This document shows positions 19,237-27,937 of a stretch of 64,000 nucleotides of DNA, in pieces. A model generated the notes under the pieces. That model was not told the DNA's origin, did no database searches, and worked only from the letters and a program-made list of their open reading frames with translations. The DNA is from Myxococcales bacterium (GTDB lineage: Bacteria; Myxococcota_A; Polyangia; Fen-1088), in contig JAGTJU010000007.1 of the NCBI GenBank assembly GCA_022184915.1, forward strand, positions 62,001-126,000, given 5' to 3'. The position numbers were made by a program, and so were the translations under genes. How positions within the stretch are numbered: position 1 is the first letter of the stretch; each line of letters opens with the position of its first letter.

Positions 19237-19956
19237 TCAAGACGCAACGGGCTTGCGGCGGCGAGGGGACGCCAGGGCAGACCTTGTGGGGTTCGTGTGG
19301 GCCGCCCACAGGGCCAAGGATGCAAACAAGCGGCCCGCGAAGGAGGACGCAAAGCACGTGGTCACATCCGCCCCGCCCTCGCGCGGCGCCGCCTCTTCGA
19401 GATCGGGCAGGGCCGTGGCCAGGCCCACCACGTTGCCCCGCGCGTTGCAGACCCCTGCCACGTGGGCGGGTGCACCTACGGGGTTACACGCGTCGCCGAG
19501 ACCCGCCCAGGCATCGCAAAAGCGGAAGATCACCTGGCCGGCTTTCTCGAGACCGTAAAGATCCGTGTGACGGTAGGACAAGCGGCTTCCCCATGACAGG
19601 TCCAGCACGCGGCCGGCGGGAAGCCCGGCCGTAAAGGGCGTGGGCCGCCCTTCCACGCGCACGTGACACCGCCGGGGGAGTTCCCCGCCCAGATCCGTGG
19701 GCTCGAGCCTGCCGGGCAGAAGCCCCCACGCGCAGCAGGCAGCGAACCCCTCGCCGAGGGCCAAAACGGCGCCACCGGCAGCTTCGTGGCGGTTCAGGAA
19801 CGCCCGCGCGCTCGACTCAGCAGGCAGCGGCCCCGTCACCACCACACACGCGAGCTCTGACGGGGCGAAGGCGAAGCCCGCCACCGTCGACCACGTGGCG
19901 GGCGCCTCGAGAAGAGGCCCTACCCGCACGCGCGCGCCCAACACCGCCCCCCGCAC
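19237..19956 (-). CDS. Degenerate PurQ-like glutamine amidotransferase homologue (catalytic residues lost)
   Basis: 239 residues, GTG start with GGGAGG six bases upstream, directly after the purC stop. The C-terminal half aligns by eye with PurQ (glutaminase subunit of FGAM synthase): GLLPG at 78-82, VIFRFCDAW (142-150), NPVG for NPNG, and GVCNARGNVVGL (168-179). The nucleophile elbow, normally G-I-C-N-G-F-Q, reads L-G-E-G-F-A, so the catalytic Cys is missing. The catalytic PHPE reads ALPD, so the His is missing too. The N-terminal part before the elbow is about 20 residues shorter than usual, and the PGGFSYGD loop is absent. It therefore cannot hydrolyse glutamine by the normal mechanism. 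It could be a regulatory or structural subunit, or a decaying paralogue. Confidence 0.75.
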   Translation of the reverse strand: MRGAVLGARVRVGPLLEAPATWSTVAGFAFAPSELACVVVTGPLPAESSARAFLNRHEAAGGAVLALGEGFAACCAWGLLPGRLEPTDLGGELPRRCHVRVEGRPTPFTAGLPAGRVLDLSWGSRLSYRHTDLYGLEKAGQVIFRFCDAWAGLGDACNPVGAPAHVAGVCNARGNVVGLATALPDLEEAAPREGGADVTTCFASSFAGRLFASLALWAAHTNPTRSALASPRRRKPVAS

Positions 19957-19971
19957 GCACGGCCTCCCGAT

Positions 19972-20931
19972 TCAAAGACCCAGGTTGCGGCGAATGCGCG
20001 GAATCGGCGCTTCGACATCGGGCACGAAGGGCAGCCCCGTGACGAGTTCACAGAGCGCAATGTAGCGGCGTGCCGCTTCGACGCGCACGTCGTCTGCCAA
20101 GGGCGGAGGCGGCCCCTCTCCCCGATACCCCTGGGCGACGAAGGTGTTGCGCACGTAGTCCTTGTCGAGCCCCCGCGGGTCTTCGCCGCGATCGAAGCGC
20201 GCCTGGTAGTCGTCGGCAAACCAGTAGCGGGAGCTGTCAGGGGTGTGCACCTCGTCGATGAAGCACAGCTGACCATCGGGCCGGCGGCCGATTTCATATT
20301 TGGTGTCGACCAGGATCAAGCCGCGTCGGGCCGCCTCGGCCTGCCCGAAAGCAAAGAGCCGCTGGCACATGTCGGCCGCCAGCTCAAAATCTGCCGCCGA
20401 AAGCGCGCCTCGGCGCAGCAGTTCATCGCGCGACACGGACTCGTCGTGCCCGCCCTTTTCGGCCTTCGTCGAGGGGGTGAGCAAAGGGGCCGGGAGGAGC
20501 TGGTTTTTGCGCATCCCCTCGGGCAACGCATGCCCACAGAAGGTGCGAGCGCCGTTTTGGTAGTGGTACCAAATGGAGGTCTTCGTGGTGCCCGTCAGGT
20601 ATGCACGCATCACGAACTCCACCGCGAGGGGCTCACACTCCACGCCCACCATCACGACCGGATCAGGTACGGCCAGAACGTGATTGGGCACCAGATCCTT
20701 CGTGAGTTCGAACCAGTGCCGGGCCATGCGGTTGAGCACCTGGCCTTTGAAGGGAATCGTGCCCAAAACCACGTCAAACGCGCTGATCCGATCGCTTATG
20801 ACGATCGTGCGGCGGCCCCCCTCGATGTAGCAGTCTCGGACCTTGCCTTCGTACTTCGTGCCAAGCTCGGTGAAGTCGGTGCGGTCGAGGGTCTTAGCGA
20901 GCTGCTGGCGGATGACGTCGGTGTCGAGCAT
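19972..20931 (-). CDS. purC: Phosphoribosylaminoimidazole-succinocarboxamide synthase (SAICAR synthase)
   Basis: 319 residues from the ATG at 20929-20931. The family signatures are GKVRDCY near the N-terminus, [18 protein letters not shown] and the later VDTKYEIG and [15 protein letters not shown]. It is the longer eukaryote/Bacteroidetes-like PurC length rather than the ~240-residue E. coli form. It catalyses CAIR plus aspartate plus ATP to SAICAR. The start lies four bases after the purB stop, so the two consecutive users of the succinyl intermediates are co-transcribed. Confidence 0.96.
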   Translation of the reverse strand: MLDTDVIRQQLAKTLDRTDFTELGTKYEGKVRDCYIEGGRRTIVISDRISAFDVVLGTIPFKGQVLNRMARHWFELTKDLVPNHVLAVPDPVVMVGVECEPLAVEFVMRAYLTGTTKTSIWYHYQNGARTFCGHALPEGMRKNQLLPAPLLTPSTKAEKGGHDESVSRDELLRRGALSAADFELAADMCQRLFAFGQAEAARRGLILVDTKYEIGRRPDGQLCFIDEVHTPDSSRYWFADDYQARFDRGEDPRGLDKDYVRNTFVAQGYRGEGPPPPLADDVRVEAARRYIALCELVTGLPFVPDVEAPIPRIRRNLGL

Positions 20932-20935
20932 GGGC

Positions 20936-22264
20936 TCAGCTTTCGACCGACAACGCGCGGTCGATGATCGCATCGACGTGGCGCAGGTGGTGCTGAAGAT
21001 CAAAAGCTTGCGCGATCTCGCCAGGCGTAAGGCGCGCCGCGATGTCGGCGTCCTCCGCGAGGAGCTGCTGGAACGAGGGTCCCTGTGCCTGCGGCAGGCC
21101 GATGCGGGCCGCCACGACGAGTGCGTTGCGCTGAACCAACTCGTAGGCGGCCTGCCGGGCCATGCCCTTGCGCACGAGCTGCAGCATGACGGCCTCGCTG
21201 AAGTAGAGCCCCCCGGTCAGATCGAGGTTCTGCTTCATGCGGGCTTCGTTGATCCCCAGCCCCTCCACGAGACTCGCCGCACGGCGCACCATGAAATCCG
21301 CGAGCGCCGTGGCGTCCGGACCCATCACGCGTTCCACCGAGGAATGGGAGATGTCGCGTTCGTGCCACAAGGCCACGTTTTCGCGCGCTGCCTGCTCGTA
21401 GCTTCGCAGCAGGCGCGCAAGGCCGCAGAGATTCTCCGACAGGATCGGGTTCTTCTTGTGAGGCATCGCGGAGGAGCCCTTCTGGCCCTTGCCGAAGGCC
21501 TCAATCGCCTCTCCCACCTCCGTGCGCTGCCAGTGGCGTACCGTGATGGCGATGCGTTCCACAGCGGTGCCAAGGCGGCCCAAGGCGGAAAAGAACGCCG
21601 CATGCCGATCCCGCGCCACGACCTGGGTGGGCACGGTCTCGGGCCGCAAGCCCAGGCGCCCAAGGGCCTTGGCCTCGATCGCCGGATCGAGATTCGCGTA
21701 GGTGCCGACGGCCCCGGCGATCTTGCCCACCGCCACCTCTTCGCAGGCGCGGACCAACTCTTTCCGAGCCCGGCCGAGCTCGGCAAAAAAGCCGGCGAAC
21801 ACCAGCCCTGCCGTAATCGGCTCGGCGTGGATGCCATGCGAGCGGCCAATCATCGCCGTCTTGCGGTGCGCTTCGGCCTTCGCGCGGCAAGCCTCGCGGA
21901 GCAAGTCCAGTCCCGCCAAGATCTGTTCACCGGCCTGCTTGAGCAAGAGCGCGAAGGACGCATCGAGCACGTCGGAGCTGGTCATGCCCAGGTGCAGCCA
22001 CCGCGCAGGCTCGCCCGCCACCTCTTCGACATGCGTGAGGAACGCGATGACGTCGTGCTTCGTGCGCGCCTCGTGGGCAAGGATGGCGCCCGCGTCCAGG
22101 CGGCCCGCCGCGCGCGCCCTGACCTGGGCGGCCGTGCCGGAGGGAACGAGCGCTGCCTCTTCCATGGCCTCGCAGGCCGCGAGTTCGACCTCGAGCCAGG
22201 TGTCGTAACGCTTGAGGTCCGACCAAAGGTCGCGCAGGACGGGGCGGCTATATCGTTCGAGCAT
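20936..22264 (-). CDS. purB: Adenylosuccinate lyase
   Basis: 442 residues of the fumarase/aspartase superfamily, with the signature [11 protein letters not shown] in the flexible catalytic loop, plus [11 protein letters not shown] and [12 protein letters not shown] regions with the catalytic His. It cleaves SAICAR to AICAR and adenylosuccinate to AMP. First gene of the purB-purC-purQ-like-murJ operon. The 242 bases upstream are shared with a divergently transcribed gene and contain no other coding signal. Confidence 0.96.
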   Translation of the reverse strand: MLERYSRPVLRDLWSDLKRYDTWLEVELAACEAMEEAALVPSGTAAQVRARAAGRLDAGAILAHEARTKHDVIAFLTHVEEVAGEPARWLHLGMTSSDVLDASFALLLKQAGEQILAGLDLLREACRAKAEAHRKTAMIGRSHGIHAEPITAGLVFAGFFAELGRARKELVRACEEVAVGKIAGAVGTYANLDPAIEAKALGRLGLRPETVPTQVVARDRHAAFFSALGRLGTAVERIAITVRHWQRTEVGEAIEAFGKGQKGSSAMPHKKNPILSENLCGLARLLRSYEQAARENVALWHERDISHSSVERVMGPDATALADFMVRRAASLVEGLGINEARMKQNLDLTGGLYFSEAVMLQLVRKGMARQAAYELVQRNALVVAARIGLPQAQGPSFQQLLAEDADIAARLTPGEIAQAFDLQHHLRHVDAIIDRALSVES

Positions 22265-22489
22265 CGGAGGGAACTAACTAGCCGAATCGGCCAAGCAGGG
22301 CAACCGAGGGGGTGGGGAATCTGGAACGAAACGCATCGCGTTGTCCTTCCCCGAGGCCCTCAGTGTCTCTGCGGGGGCCGCGCGGGCGAAGACCGGCTTC
22401 AGCGATCCCCCAAAAGTGCGGCCCGTCACGGGGGGGCCGGCTGTTCGTTGCGAGCAGCACGTGAGCTTCCGCTCTTTCGTCCGAGCGAC

Positions 22490-22495
22490 TAGATT
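22490..22495 (+). promoter_or_regulatory. Candidate -10 hexamer
   Basis: TAGATT ends eleven bases before the ATG at 22507, with no Shine-Dalgarno between. Confidence 0.3.
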
Positions 22496-22506
22496 GAAGC
22501 GCTCAC

Positions 22507-25500
22507 ATGCTCGCTTTGCGTCGGCCCTGGTCGCTCGCCCGCCAGAGGGCGTTTTTCGTCGGACTCGTTACAGCGATTCTCCCGGCCTCCACGACAGGGG
22601 CCGAAGAGACGAACCGTACCCTTTCCCCCGGGGCCGAAAGCACGGTCGAGACGCTGACGCCAGCTGATGCCGCCATGGCCGAAGCCGCTCAGGCCGCGCG
22701 GCAGATTCGGTTTCCCAAGGTCAAACACCCGGGCGGCGAGTTCGAGGCCAAGGTGTTTGCCGCCGAGCCCCTGGTCCGCAACCCCGTGGCTTTTGCGTTC
22801 GACGAGCAGGGCCGCGTGTTCGTGGCGGAGGGCCACCGGCTTCCCACGGGCGTGCTCGACAACCGCGGTCGGTTGAAGTGGCCCTCCGAGGCCTTCGTGA
22901 AGAAGGCAAGCAAAGAGCGCATGGAGCAGATCGGCCAAGAGATTCTCAACGCCGAGCTCTCTGCCCGCACCGTCGCCGATCGAGAGCGCTTGCTGCGGAC
23001 GTATTTCGAGGGCGATCTCGAGCGATTCACCCAGGACTCCGACATTGTCAAACGGGTCGTGGATGACAACGGCGACGGCGTGGCCGACCACGCGACGGTG
23101 TTCGCAGACGGCTTTAACCGGCTGCTGGATGGCCTGATGGCGGGTGTCCTGGTACGCCGAGGCCAAGTTTGGGTCACGAACATTCCCAGTCTGTGGCGTC
23201 TACGCGATGCCAATGACGACGGCGTCGCCGATGCCCGCGAAGAGGTATCAACTGGCTACGGGGTACGCTACGCGTTCTTGGGGCACGACCTCCACGGCCT
23301 CGCGCTCGGGCCCGACAGGCGTTTGTACTTTTCCCTCGGCGACCGGGGGGCCGCCGTCAAGACGAAGGAAGGCAAGCTGCTGTCCGTACCCGATCGGGGC
23401 GCCATCTTCCGGAGTGAGCTCGATGGAACCCGGCTCGAGATCTTCGCCGAGGGGCTGCGCAATCCGCAGGAGCTGGCGTTCGACGAATTCGGTAACCTCT
23501 TCACGGCGGACAACAACTCGGACGCCGGCGATCAGGCGCGCTTCGTTTACGTGGTCGAGCGGGGAGACTCGGGCTGGCGATTGGGCTACCAGAACCTCGG
23601 CGACCCCGCCCCCCGCGGGCCCTGGAACAGCGAAGCTCTTTGGCGCCCTGCCTTCAAGGGCCAGGCGGCCTACATCGTGCCGCCCATCGCGAACGTGGCA
23701 AACGGCCCCGCGGGCCTCACCTATCACCCCGGGACCGGTCATCTGCGCGCCTACCGGCAGCACTTCTTCCTCGCGGACTTCCGAGGCCAAGCCAACAACA
23801 GCGGCGTGCTTGCGTTTTCGCTGCGCCCGCGAGGGGCCGGCTTCCACCTGTCGAAGCCCGAGAGGTTTGCCTGGGGCGTGCTGGCCACGGACGTCGACTT
23901 TGGCCCCGATGGAGCGTTCTACGTCTCCGATTGGGTCTACGGATGGAGGGGCACCGGGAAGGGCCGTCTTTACCGTGTGACGGAAAACGGTGTGGTGTCA
24001 GCCGAAGCGTCTGCCGTGGGAGCCTGGCTCGCCGGCAGCGGTGCGGACCGCGCGCCGGAGGAGCTACAGAGGAAGCTCGCCGCCCCGGACATGCGAGTCC
24101 GTCGCGAGGCCCAGTTTGCGCTCGTCGATGCCCGCCGCGACGATCTTCTGCTCGAGAGCGCACAACCCGGGCAGCCCTTGTTGGCCCAGCTCCATGCCAT
24201 TTGGGGCCTTGGCGAACGTCTGCGGCAAACGCCTTCGGCCCGTCCACGGCCGGAAACGACGAGCGAGGCTCTGGTGGCCGCTTTGGTCGCTCGGCTCGAG
24301 GACAAACGAGGCTCGCCCGCCGAAGAGGAGGCCCGGGCCCAGGCAGCGAAGGTGCTGGGAGATGCTCCGGGCGACGGCCCCGTACGTGCTCTGACGGCCG
24401 CACTCTCCGATCGCACCGACCGCGTGCGCTTCTTCGCGGCCCTGGCGCTGGCGCGGCTTCGTGCCCAAAGCGCGCAGGACGCCGTGGTGGCCCTGCTGGC
24501 CCGCAACGCCGATCGAGATCCCTTCGTGCGCCATGCGGGCATCCTGGCCCTTTCCGCCGGCGGAAGCCCCGAGGAACTCGCCACGCTCGCGAAGCACCGT
24601 TCACCCTCCGTTCGGCTTGCCGCCGCGGTGGCGCTGCGCCGCCAGGGCTCTCCCCTGCTGGCGGGCTTCTTGGCGGATGCCAGCCCCTTGGTGGTCAGAG
24701 AAGCGGCGCGCGCCATCAACGATGTGCCCATCGAGGCGGCAACCCCGGCGCTGGCAGCGCTCGGGGCCAGGGGCCTTCGCATCAAGGACGACGTGGTCCA
24801 AAGCCGGGTCCTGCACGCCAACTTTCGCCAGGGAACGAAGGAAGGCGCGGCGCTGTTGGCCAAGGTTGCAGCCGACCGCACGGCCCCGGAACCCTTGAGG
24901 CAGGAGGCCGTGAGTGCCTTGGGCGAATGGACGAAAGCCCCTCCTATCGACCGGGTCACGGGAGCCTACCGCCCGCTGCCGACCACATTCCGAGATCCCG
25001 AGGTGGCGTCATTCGAGCTGCGCGCCGTGTTGGGCCAGATCCTGGCGCGGCGACAGCCCCGTGTGTTCGTGACCGCCGCCCACACCGTGGCCGCTCTTCG
25101 CATCGGCGAGGCCACGCCCTTCTTGGCGCGCGCGCTCGAACAAGCGTGGGACGACGCGTCCGTTCGGCTTGCCTCGCTCGACGCCTTGGCGGCGCTGGGC
25201 GCCCCAGAGCTTGCGCGGGTCTTGCCACGCGCCTCCGCAGACAGCTCACCACGCGTGCGCTTGTGGGCGCTCAAGGCGCGGGTCAAGGCCAACCCGGCGC
25301 AGGGCTTGCCGCTGGTCGACGAGACCCTCGCCAAGGGAGCGCTCGCCGAAAAACAAGCAGCCGTGGCGATCCTGGGATGGCTGCGCGACCCGGGTGTACG
25401 CCCTCGGCTTGGCGCTTTGCTCGACGAGCTGCTGGCCAACAAGCTTGAGCCAGGCTTGACCCTGGACGTGTTGGAGGCCGCAGCGAAGCGACGAGAGGCA

Positions 25501-25998
25501 GAGCTCGACGCCAAGCTGGCCGCCTTCGAGGAAAGTCGCCCGGACACAGACCTTGGGCCTTTCGCGGAGGCCTCGATCGGCGGCGATCCCGAGGAGGGCC
25601 GGAAGGTGTTTCTGTACAACACGCAAGTCCAGTGCCGCCGCTGTCACAGCATCGAAGGTCACGGGTCCGAGGTGGGCCCCGAGCTCCTGGGCATTGGACG
25701 CCGCCGCTCCCGCGAGTACCTGCTCGAAGCGGTGGTATATCCCAGCAAGCACTTCGCACCAGGGTTCGAGTCGGTCCTGTTGACGATGAAGGACGGTTCG
25801 ATCCATGGCGGCACGGTCAAGAGTGAGACACCGACCACGCTGGTGCTGGACTCCGCCGAAGAAGGGGTCATCACGGTGGACAAGCTGAACATCGCCGACC
25901 GCGAACCTGGCGCCTCGGGGATGCCGGATGGGTTCGGCAGCATCCTGACAAAGCGGGAGCTGCGGCACCTGGTTGCCTTTCTCGCAGCGTCGAGGTAA
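22507..25998 (+). CDS. Large secreted beta-propeller / HEAT-repeat / cytochrome c protein (PVC-type CxxCH protein)
   Basis: 1163 residues. Residues 1-32 are a signal peptide. Residues ~65-500 are a propeller-like domain related to sugar/L-sorbosone dehydrogenases (NPVAFAFDEQGRVFVAE, GLRNPQELAFDEFGNLFTADNNSDAGD). Residues ~510-1000 are Ala/Leu/Arg-rich HEAT-type helices. Residues ~1030-1163 form a c-type cytochrome domain with haem motif C1043-R-R-C-H1047 and a later MPDGFGSIL that could supply the Met ligand. This architecture is typical of Planctomycetes and Verrucomicrobia, where it is described as a membrane-bound dehydrogenase; the substrate is unknown. It is a single-gene unit here. Transfer from a PVC donor is possible but codon use looks like its neighbours. 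Confidence 0.85.
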   Translation: MLALRRPWSLARQRAFFVGLVTAILPASTTGAEETNRTLSPGAESTVETLTPADAAMAEAAQAARQIRFPKVKHPGGEFEAKVFAAEPLVRNPVAFAFDEQGRVFVAEGHRLPTGVLDNRGRLKWPSEAFVKKASKERMEQIGQEILNAELSARTVADRERLLRTYFEGDLERFTQDSDIVKRVVDDNGDGVADHATVFADGFNRLLDGLMAGVLVRRGQVWVTNIPSLWRLRDANDDGVADAREEVSTGYGVRYAFLGHDLHGLALGPDRRLYFSLGDRGAAVKTKEGKLLSVPDRGAIFRSELDGTRLEIFAEGLRNPQELAFDEFGNLFTADNNSDAGDQARFVYVVERGDSGWRLGYQNLGDPAPRGPWNSEALWRPAFKGQAAYIVPPIANVANGPAGLTYHPGTGHLRAYRQHFFLADFRGQANNSGVLAFSLRPRGAGFHLSKPERFAWGVLATDVDFGPDGAFYVSDWVYGWRGTGKGRLYRVTENGVVSAEASAVGAWLAGSGADRAPEELQRKLAAPDMRVRREAQFALVDARRDDLLLESAQPGQPLLAQLHAIWGLGERLRQTPSARPRPETTSEALVAALVARLEDKRGSPAEEEARAQAAKVLGDAPGDGPVRALTAALSDRTDRVRFFAALALARLRAQSAQDAVVALLARNADRDPFVRHAGILALSAGGSPEELATLAKHRSPSVRLAAAVALRRQGSPLLAGFLADASPLVVREAARAINDVPIEAATPALAALGARGLRIKDDVVQSRVLHANFRQGTKEGAALLAKVAADRTAPEPLRQEAVSALGEWTKAPPIDRVTGAYRPLPTTFRDPEVASFELRAVLGQILARRQPRVFVTAAHTVAALRIGEATPFLARALEQAWDDASVRLASLDALAALGAPELARVLPRASADSSPRVRLWALKARVKANPAQGLPLVDETLAKGALAEKQAAVAILGWLRDPGVRPRLGALLDELLANKLEPGLTLDVLEAAAKRREAELDAKLAAFEESRPDTDLGPFAEASIGGDPEEGRKVFLYNTQVQCRRCHSIEGHGSEVGPELLGIGRRRSREYLLEAVVYPSKHFAPGFESVLLTMKDGSIHGGTVKSETPTTLVLDSAEEGVITVDKLNIADREPGASGMPDGFGSILTKRELRHLVAFLAASR

Positions 25999-26039
25999 CG
26001 CGGCCGGAGCGGCCACGACCTGCGCTTTGAACGGCCGCT

Positions 26040-26249
26040 TCAGGGACCTGGAGGCTGAGGCAAGTGCAGCACGCCCACGCCCACGAGAATGCCCACCACG
26101 CCCACGGTGACGAAAACCACGGCCCGCAACGTGGCCCGACTGAGAATTCGATTCAAGCGGCTCTCGCCCTGCACCGGGGGACGAACCACCGCTTGCAGCA
26201 CGCCACTCACGACGAGAACGATTCCGCTGACCATAAAGAACTTCGTCAC
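26040..26249 (-). CDS. Small two-helix membrane protein
   Basis: 69 residues from the GTG at 26247-26249, which overlaps the stop of the upstream aminotransferase gene in a GTGA arrangement, so translation is probably coupled. Two hydrophobic segments (FFMVSGIVLVVSGVLQAVV and VVFVTVGVVGILVGVGVLHL) flank a short basic loop. I recognise no family. The same frame extends to 26357 but only by overlapping the aminotransferase. Confidence 0.6.
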   Translation of the reverse strand: MTKFFMVSGIVLVVSGVLQAVVRPPVQGESRLNRILSRATLRAVVFVTVGVVGILVGVGVLHLPQPPGP

Positions 26250-27160
26250 GCGTGGGACTCCGCAAGAGGGCTCGTCGCAACCGGCTCGTTGGCCAGCTCT
26301 CGATCGAGCAGGGCCGCATAGGCCACCATCAACTGTCGCGTGAGGGGGCCGGGACAAACGCTGCCCAGGTTCTGCCCATCGATGCGGCAGACCGGCAAGA
26401 TGCCGCGTGCGGCGCTGGTGATGAACGCCTCGGACGCGCGGCGAAAATCGTCCGGGGAAAACGTGGTCTCGCGCCAGGGGAGGTTCTCGGCCCGCGCAAG
26501 CGCCAACACCTTTTCACGCGTGATTCCGGGCAGGATGCCCACGGACAGCGCAGGCGTCACGAGCACGTCATCGATGACGGCGAAGACGTTGCTCGTCGCG
26601 CCCTCTGCGATGAAGCCCTCGGGAGAACACAAGATCGCCTCGTGCACGCCAGGGCGGCGGGTGCGCGCCTCTCCGAGCGCCAGAACGTTCGTGAGATAGT
26701 TGCCCGACTTGACGGCCGGATCGAGCGCACCGGGATGGTTGCGCGTTACCGAAACCACCTCCACACCGACCCCTTCTTCGTAAAGATGAGGCGCGGGCGG
26801 ATTGAGGGGTTGAACGATGACGATGAGCTGCGCTTCGGTCGCGGCGTGGGGATCGAGGTCACCCGAGCGGCCAATCCCTCGCGTGACGACGATGCGCACG
26901 CGGGCGTCGGCGTTTTCCGCAGCCCTGACCGTGCTGCGGACTGCGGCTTCGATGGTTTCCCTGGGTGGCAAGGCCAAAGCGACGCGCGCTGCCGAGCGCT
27001 CCAGCCGATCCAGATGCTCCTGCAAGGCAAAGAGCCGCCCCCGCACCGTGCCCACGGTCTCGTACACGCTGTCGCCGAAGAGGAAGCCGCGATCGAAAAC
27101 CGAGACCTTGGCAAACTCGGGTTCCACAATTTGTCCCGAGATGTAAACACGGATTGACAT
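26246..27160 (-). CDS. Class IV PLP aminotransferase (branched-chain / D-amino-acid type)
   Basis: 304 residues from the ATG at 27158-27160. Fold-type IV features are clear: SVFDRGFLFGDSVYETV near the N-terminus, the Schiff-base Lys in AVKSGNYLTNVLALGEA, and FIAEGATSNVFAV. The family includes branched-chain aminotransferase, D-alanine aminotransferase and aminodeoxychorismate lyase, and the sequence alone does not separate them for me. The short N-terminus and KSGNYL favour the D-amino-acid/lyase-like branch rather than classical IlvE. A small membrane protein is translationally coupled downstream. Confidence 0.85.
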   Translation of the reverse strand: MSIRVYISGQIVEPEFAKVSVFDRGFLFGDSVYETVGTVRGRLFALQEHLDRLERSAARVALALPPRETIEAAVRSTVRAAENADARVRIVVTRGIGRSGDLDPHAATEAQLIVIVQPLNPPAPHLYEEGVGVEVVSVTRNHPGALDPAVKSGNYLTNVLALGEARTRRPGVHEAILCSPEGFIAEGATSNVFAVIDDVLVTPALSVGILPGITREKVLALARAENLPWRETTFSPDDFRRASEAFITSAARGILPVCRIDGQNLGSVCPGPLTRQLMVAYAALLDRELANEPVATSPLAESHA

Positions 27161-27220
27161 GACGCAAACAACGAAGCTAGTACATCGGGACACTCACGGC
27201 CATCCCTACCGAGGCGACGC

Positions 27221-27841
27221 TTGAACATCCTGAGGCTTCGTTGCCAGGACGCAGAGGAGTTTGAAAGCGTCCTCCGTAAAGATGAAAACGGAACCCATGT
27301 GTTCTGTCCCACCACCACGCCGCTCATCAGCGACACGCCCGTGGTCATCGAGCTGGTGTGTAAGGCCCTGCCGAACCGGGTCATGATCAAGGGCATCGTG
27401 CTGCAGTGGCGACCGGCCCTGCCCCGCCTTCGTGTCCGCGCAGGCGTGACGGTGCGCTTCGACGAAGCCGAGGGGCAGAAGGTGGCGTTCGTGACCGAGA
27501 CGCTCAGGGGCATTCGGCCCCCCGCCCCTCGCCGCAAGCACACCCGCCTGCCCGTGGCGCTTCCCGCGACCTTGCGCATCGAAGGCCAACCTCTGACGAG
27601 TCAGGTGGAGCTTCGCGAGATCAGCGTGAGTGGGGCTCTCGTGGGTGGCATTGCGCCCCCACCCATCGGGACCGAGGTCGTCCTCGAGTTCGTCCCCCCC
27701 GGAGGGGAGGCGCCCATGGACCTGGCAGGGCGCGTGCTTTACCACGCCAGCGAAGACGGCACGGGCATCCGCTTCCTTTTCAGGGAGGGAGGCGGCTCGC
27801 GGCGCTTACGCGAACTGGTCAGGCGCATCAAGCAGGCCTGA
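27221..27841 (+). CDS. PilZ domain protein (putative c-di-GMP binding)
   Basis: 206 residues, TTG start behind GAGG. The C-terminal half is a PilZ domain with the RxxxR motif in RRKHTRLPV (residue ~105). The second c-di-GMP motif, normally [D/N]xSxxG, reads EISVSG, so the acidic residue is Glu. The N-terminal ~95 residues are a separate beta-rich domain of the type found with PilZ in myxobacteria. The usual PilZ role is to bind c-di-GMP and alter motility, exopolysaccharide or enzyme activity. It is followed by an FHA protein and a Ser/Thr kinase on the same strand, which suggests a signalling neighbourhood. Confidence 0.82.
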   Translation: MNILRLRCQDAEEFESVLRKDENGTHVFCPTTTPLISDTPVVIELVCKALPNRVMIKGIVLQWRPALPRLRVRAGVTVRFDEAEGQKVAFVTETLRGIRPPAPRRKHTRLPVALPATLRIEGQPLTSQVELREISVSGALVGGIAPPPIGTEVVLEFVPPGGEAPMDLAGRVLYHASEDGTGIRFLFREGGGSRRLRELVRRIKQA

Positions 27842-27925
27842 ACTCAGGTCCTGCAACCTCGCGGGGTTGCGCCCGCGACGCGGTGGCGAGGCTCGTGGCG
27901 GCGGGAGAGTTTTGTCGCGAGATGC

Positions 27926-27931
27926 TAGGAT
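27926..27931 (+). promoter_or_regulatory. Candidate extended -10, leaderless type
   Basis: TAGGAT preceded by TGC ends six bases before the ATG at 27938; the six bases CGGAGC could also act as a weak Shine-Dalgarno. Confidence 0.4.
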
Positions 27932-27937
27932 CGGAGC

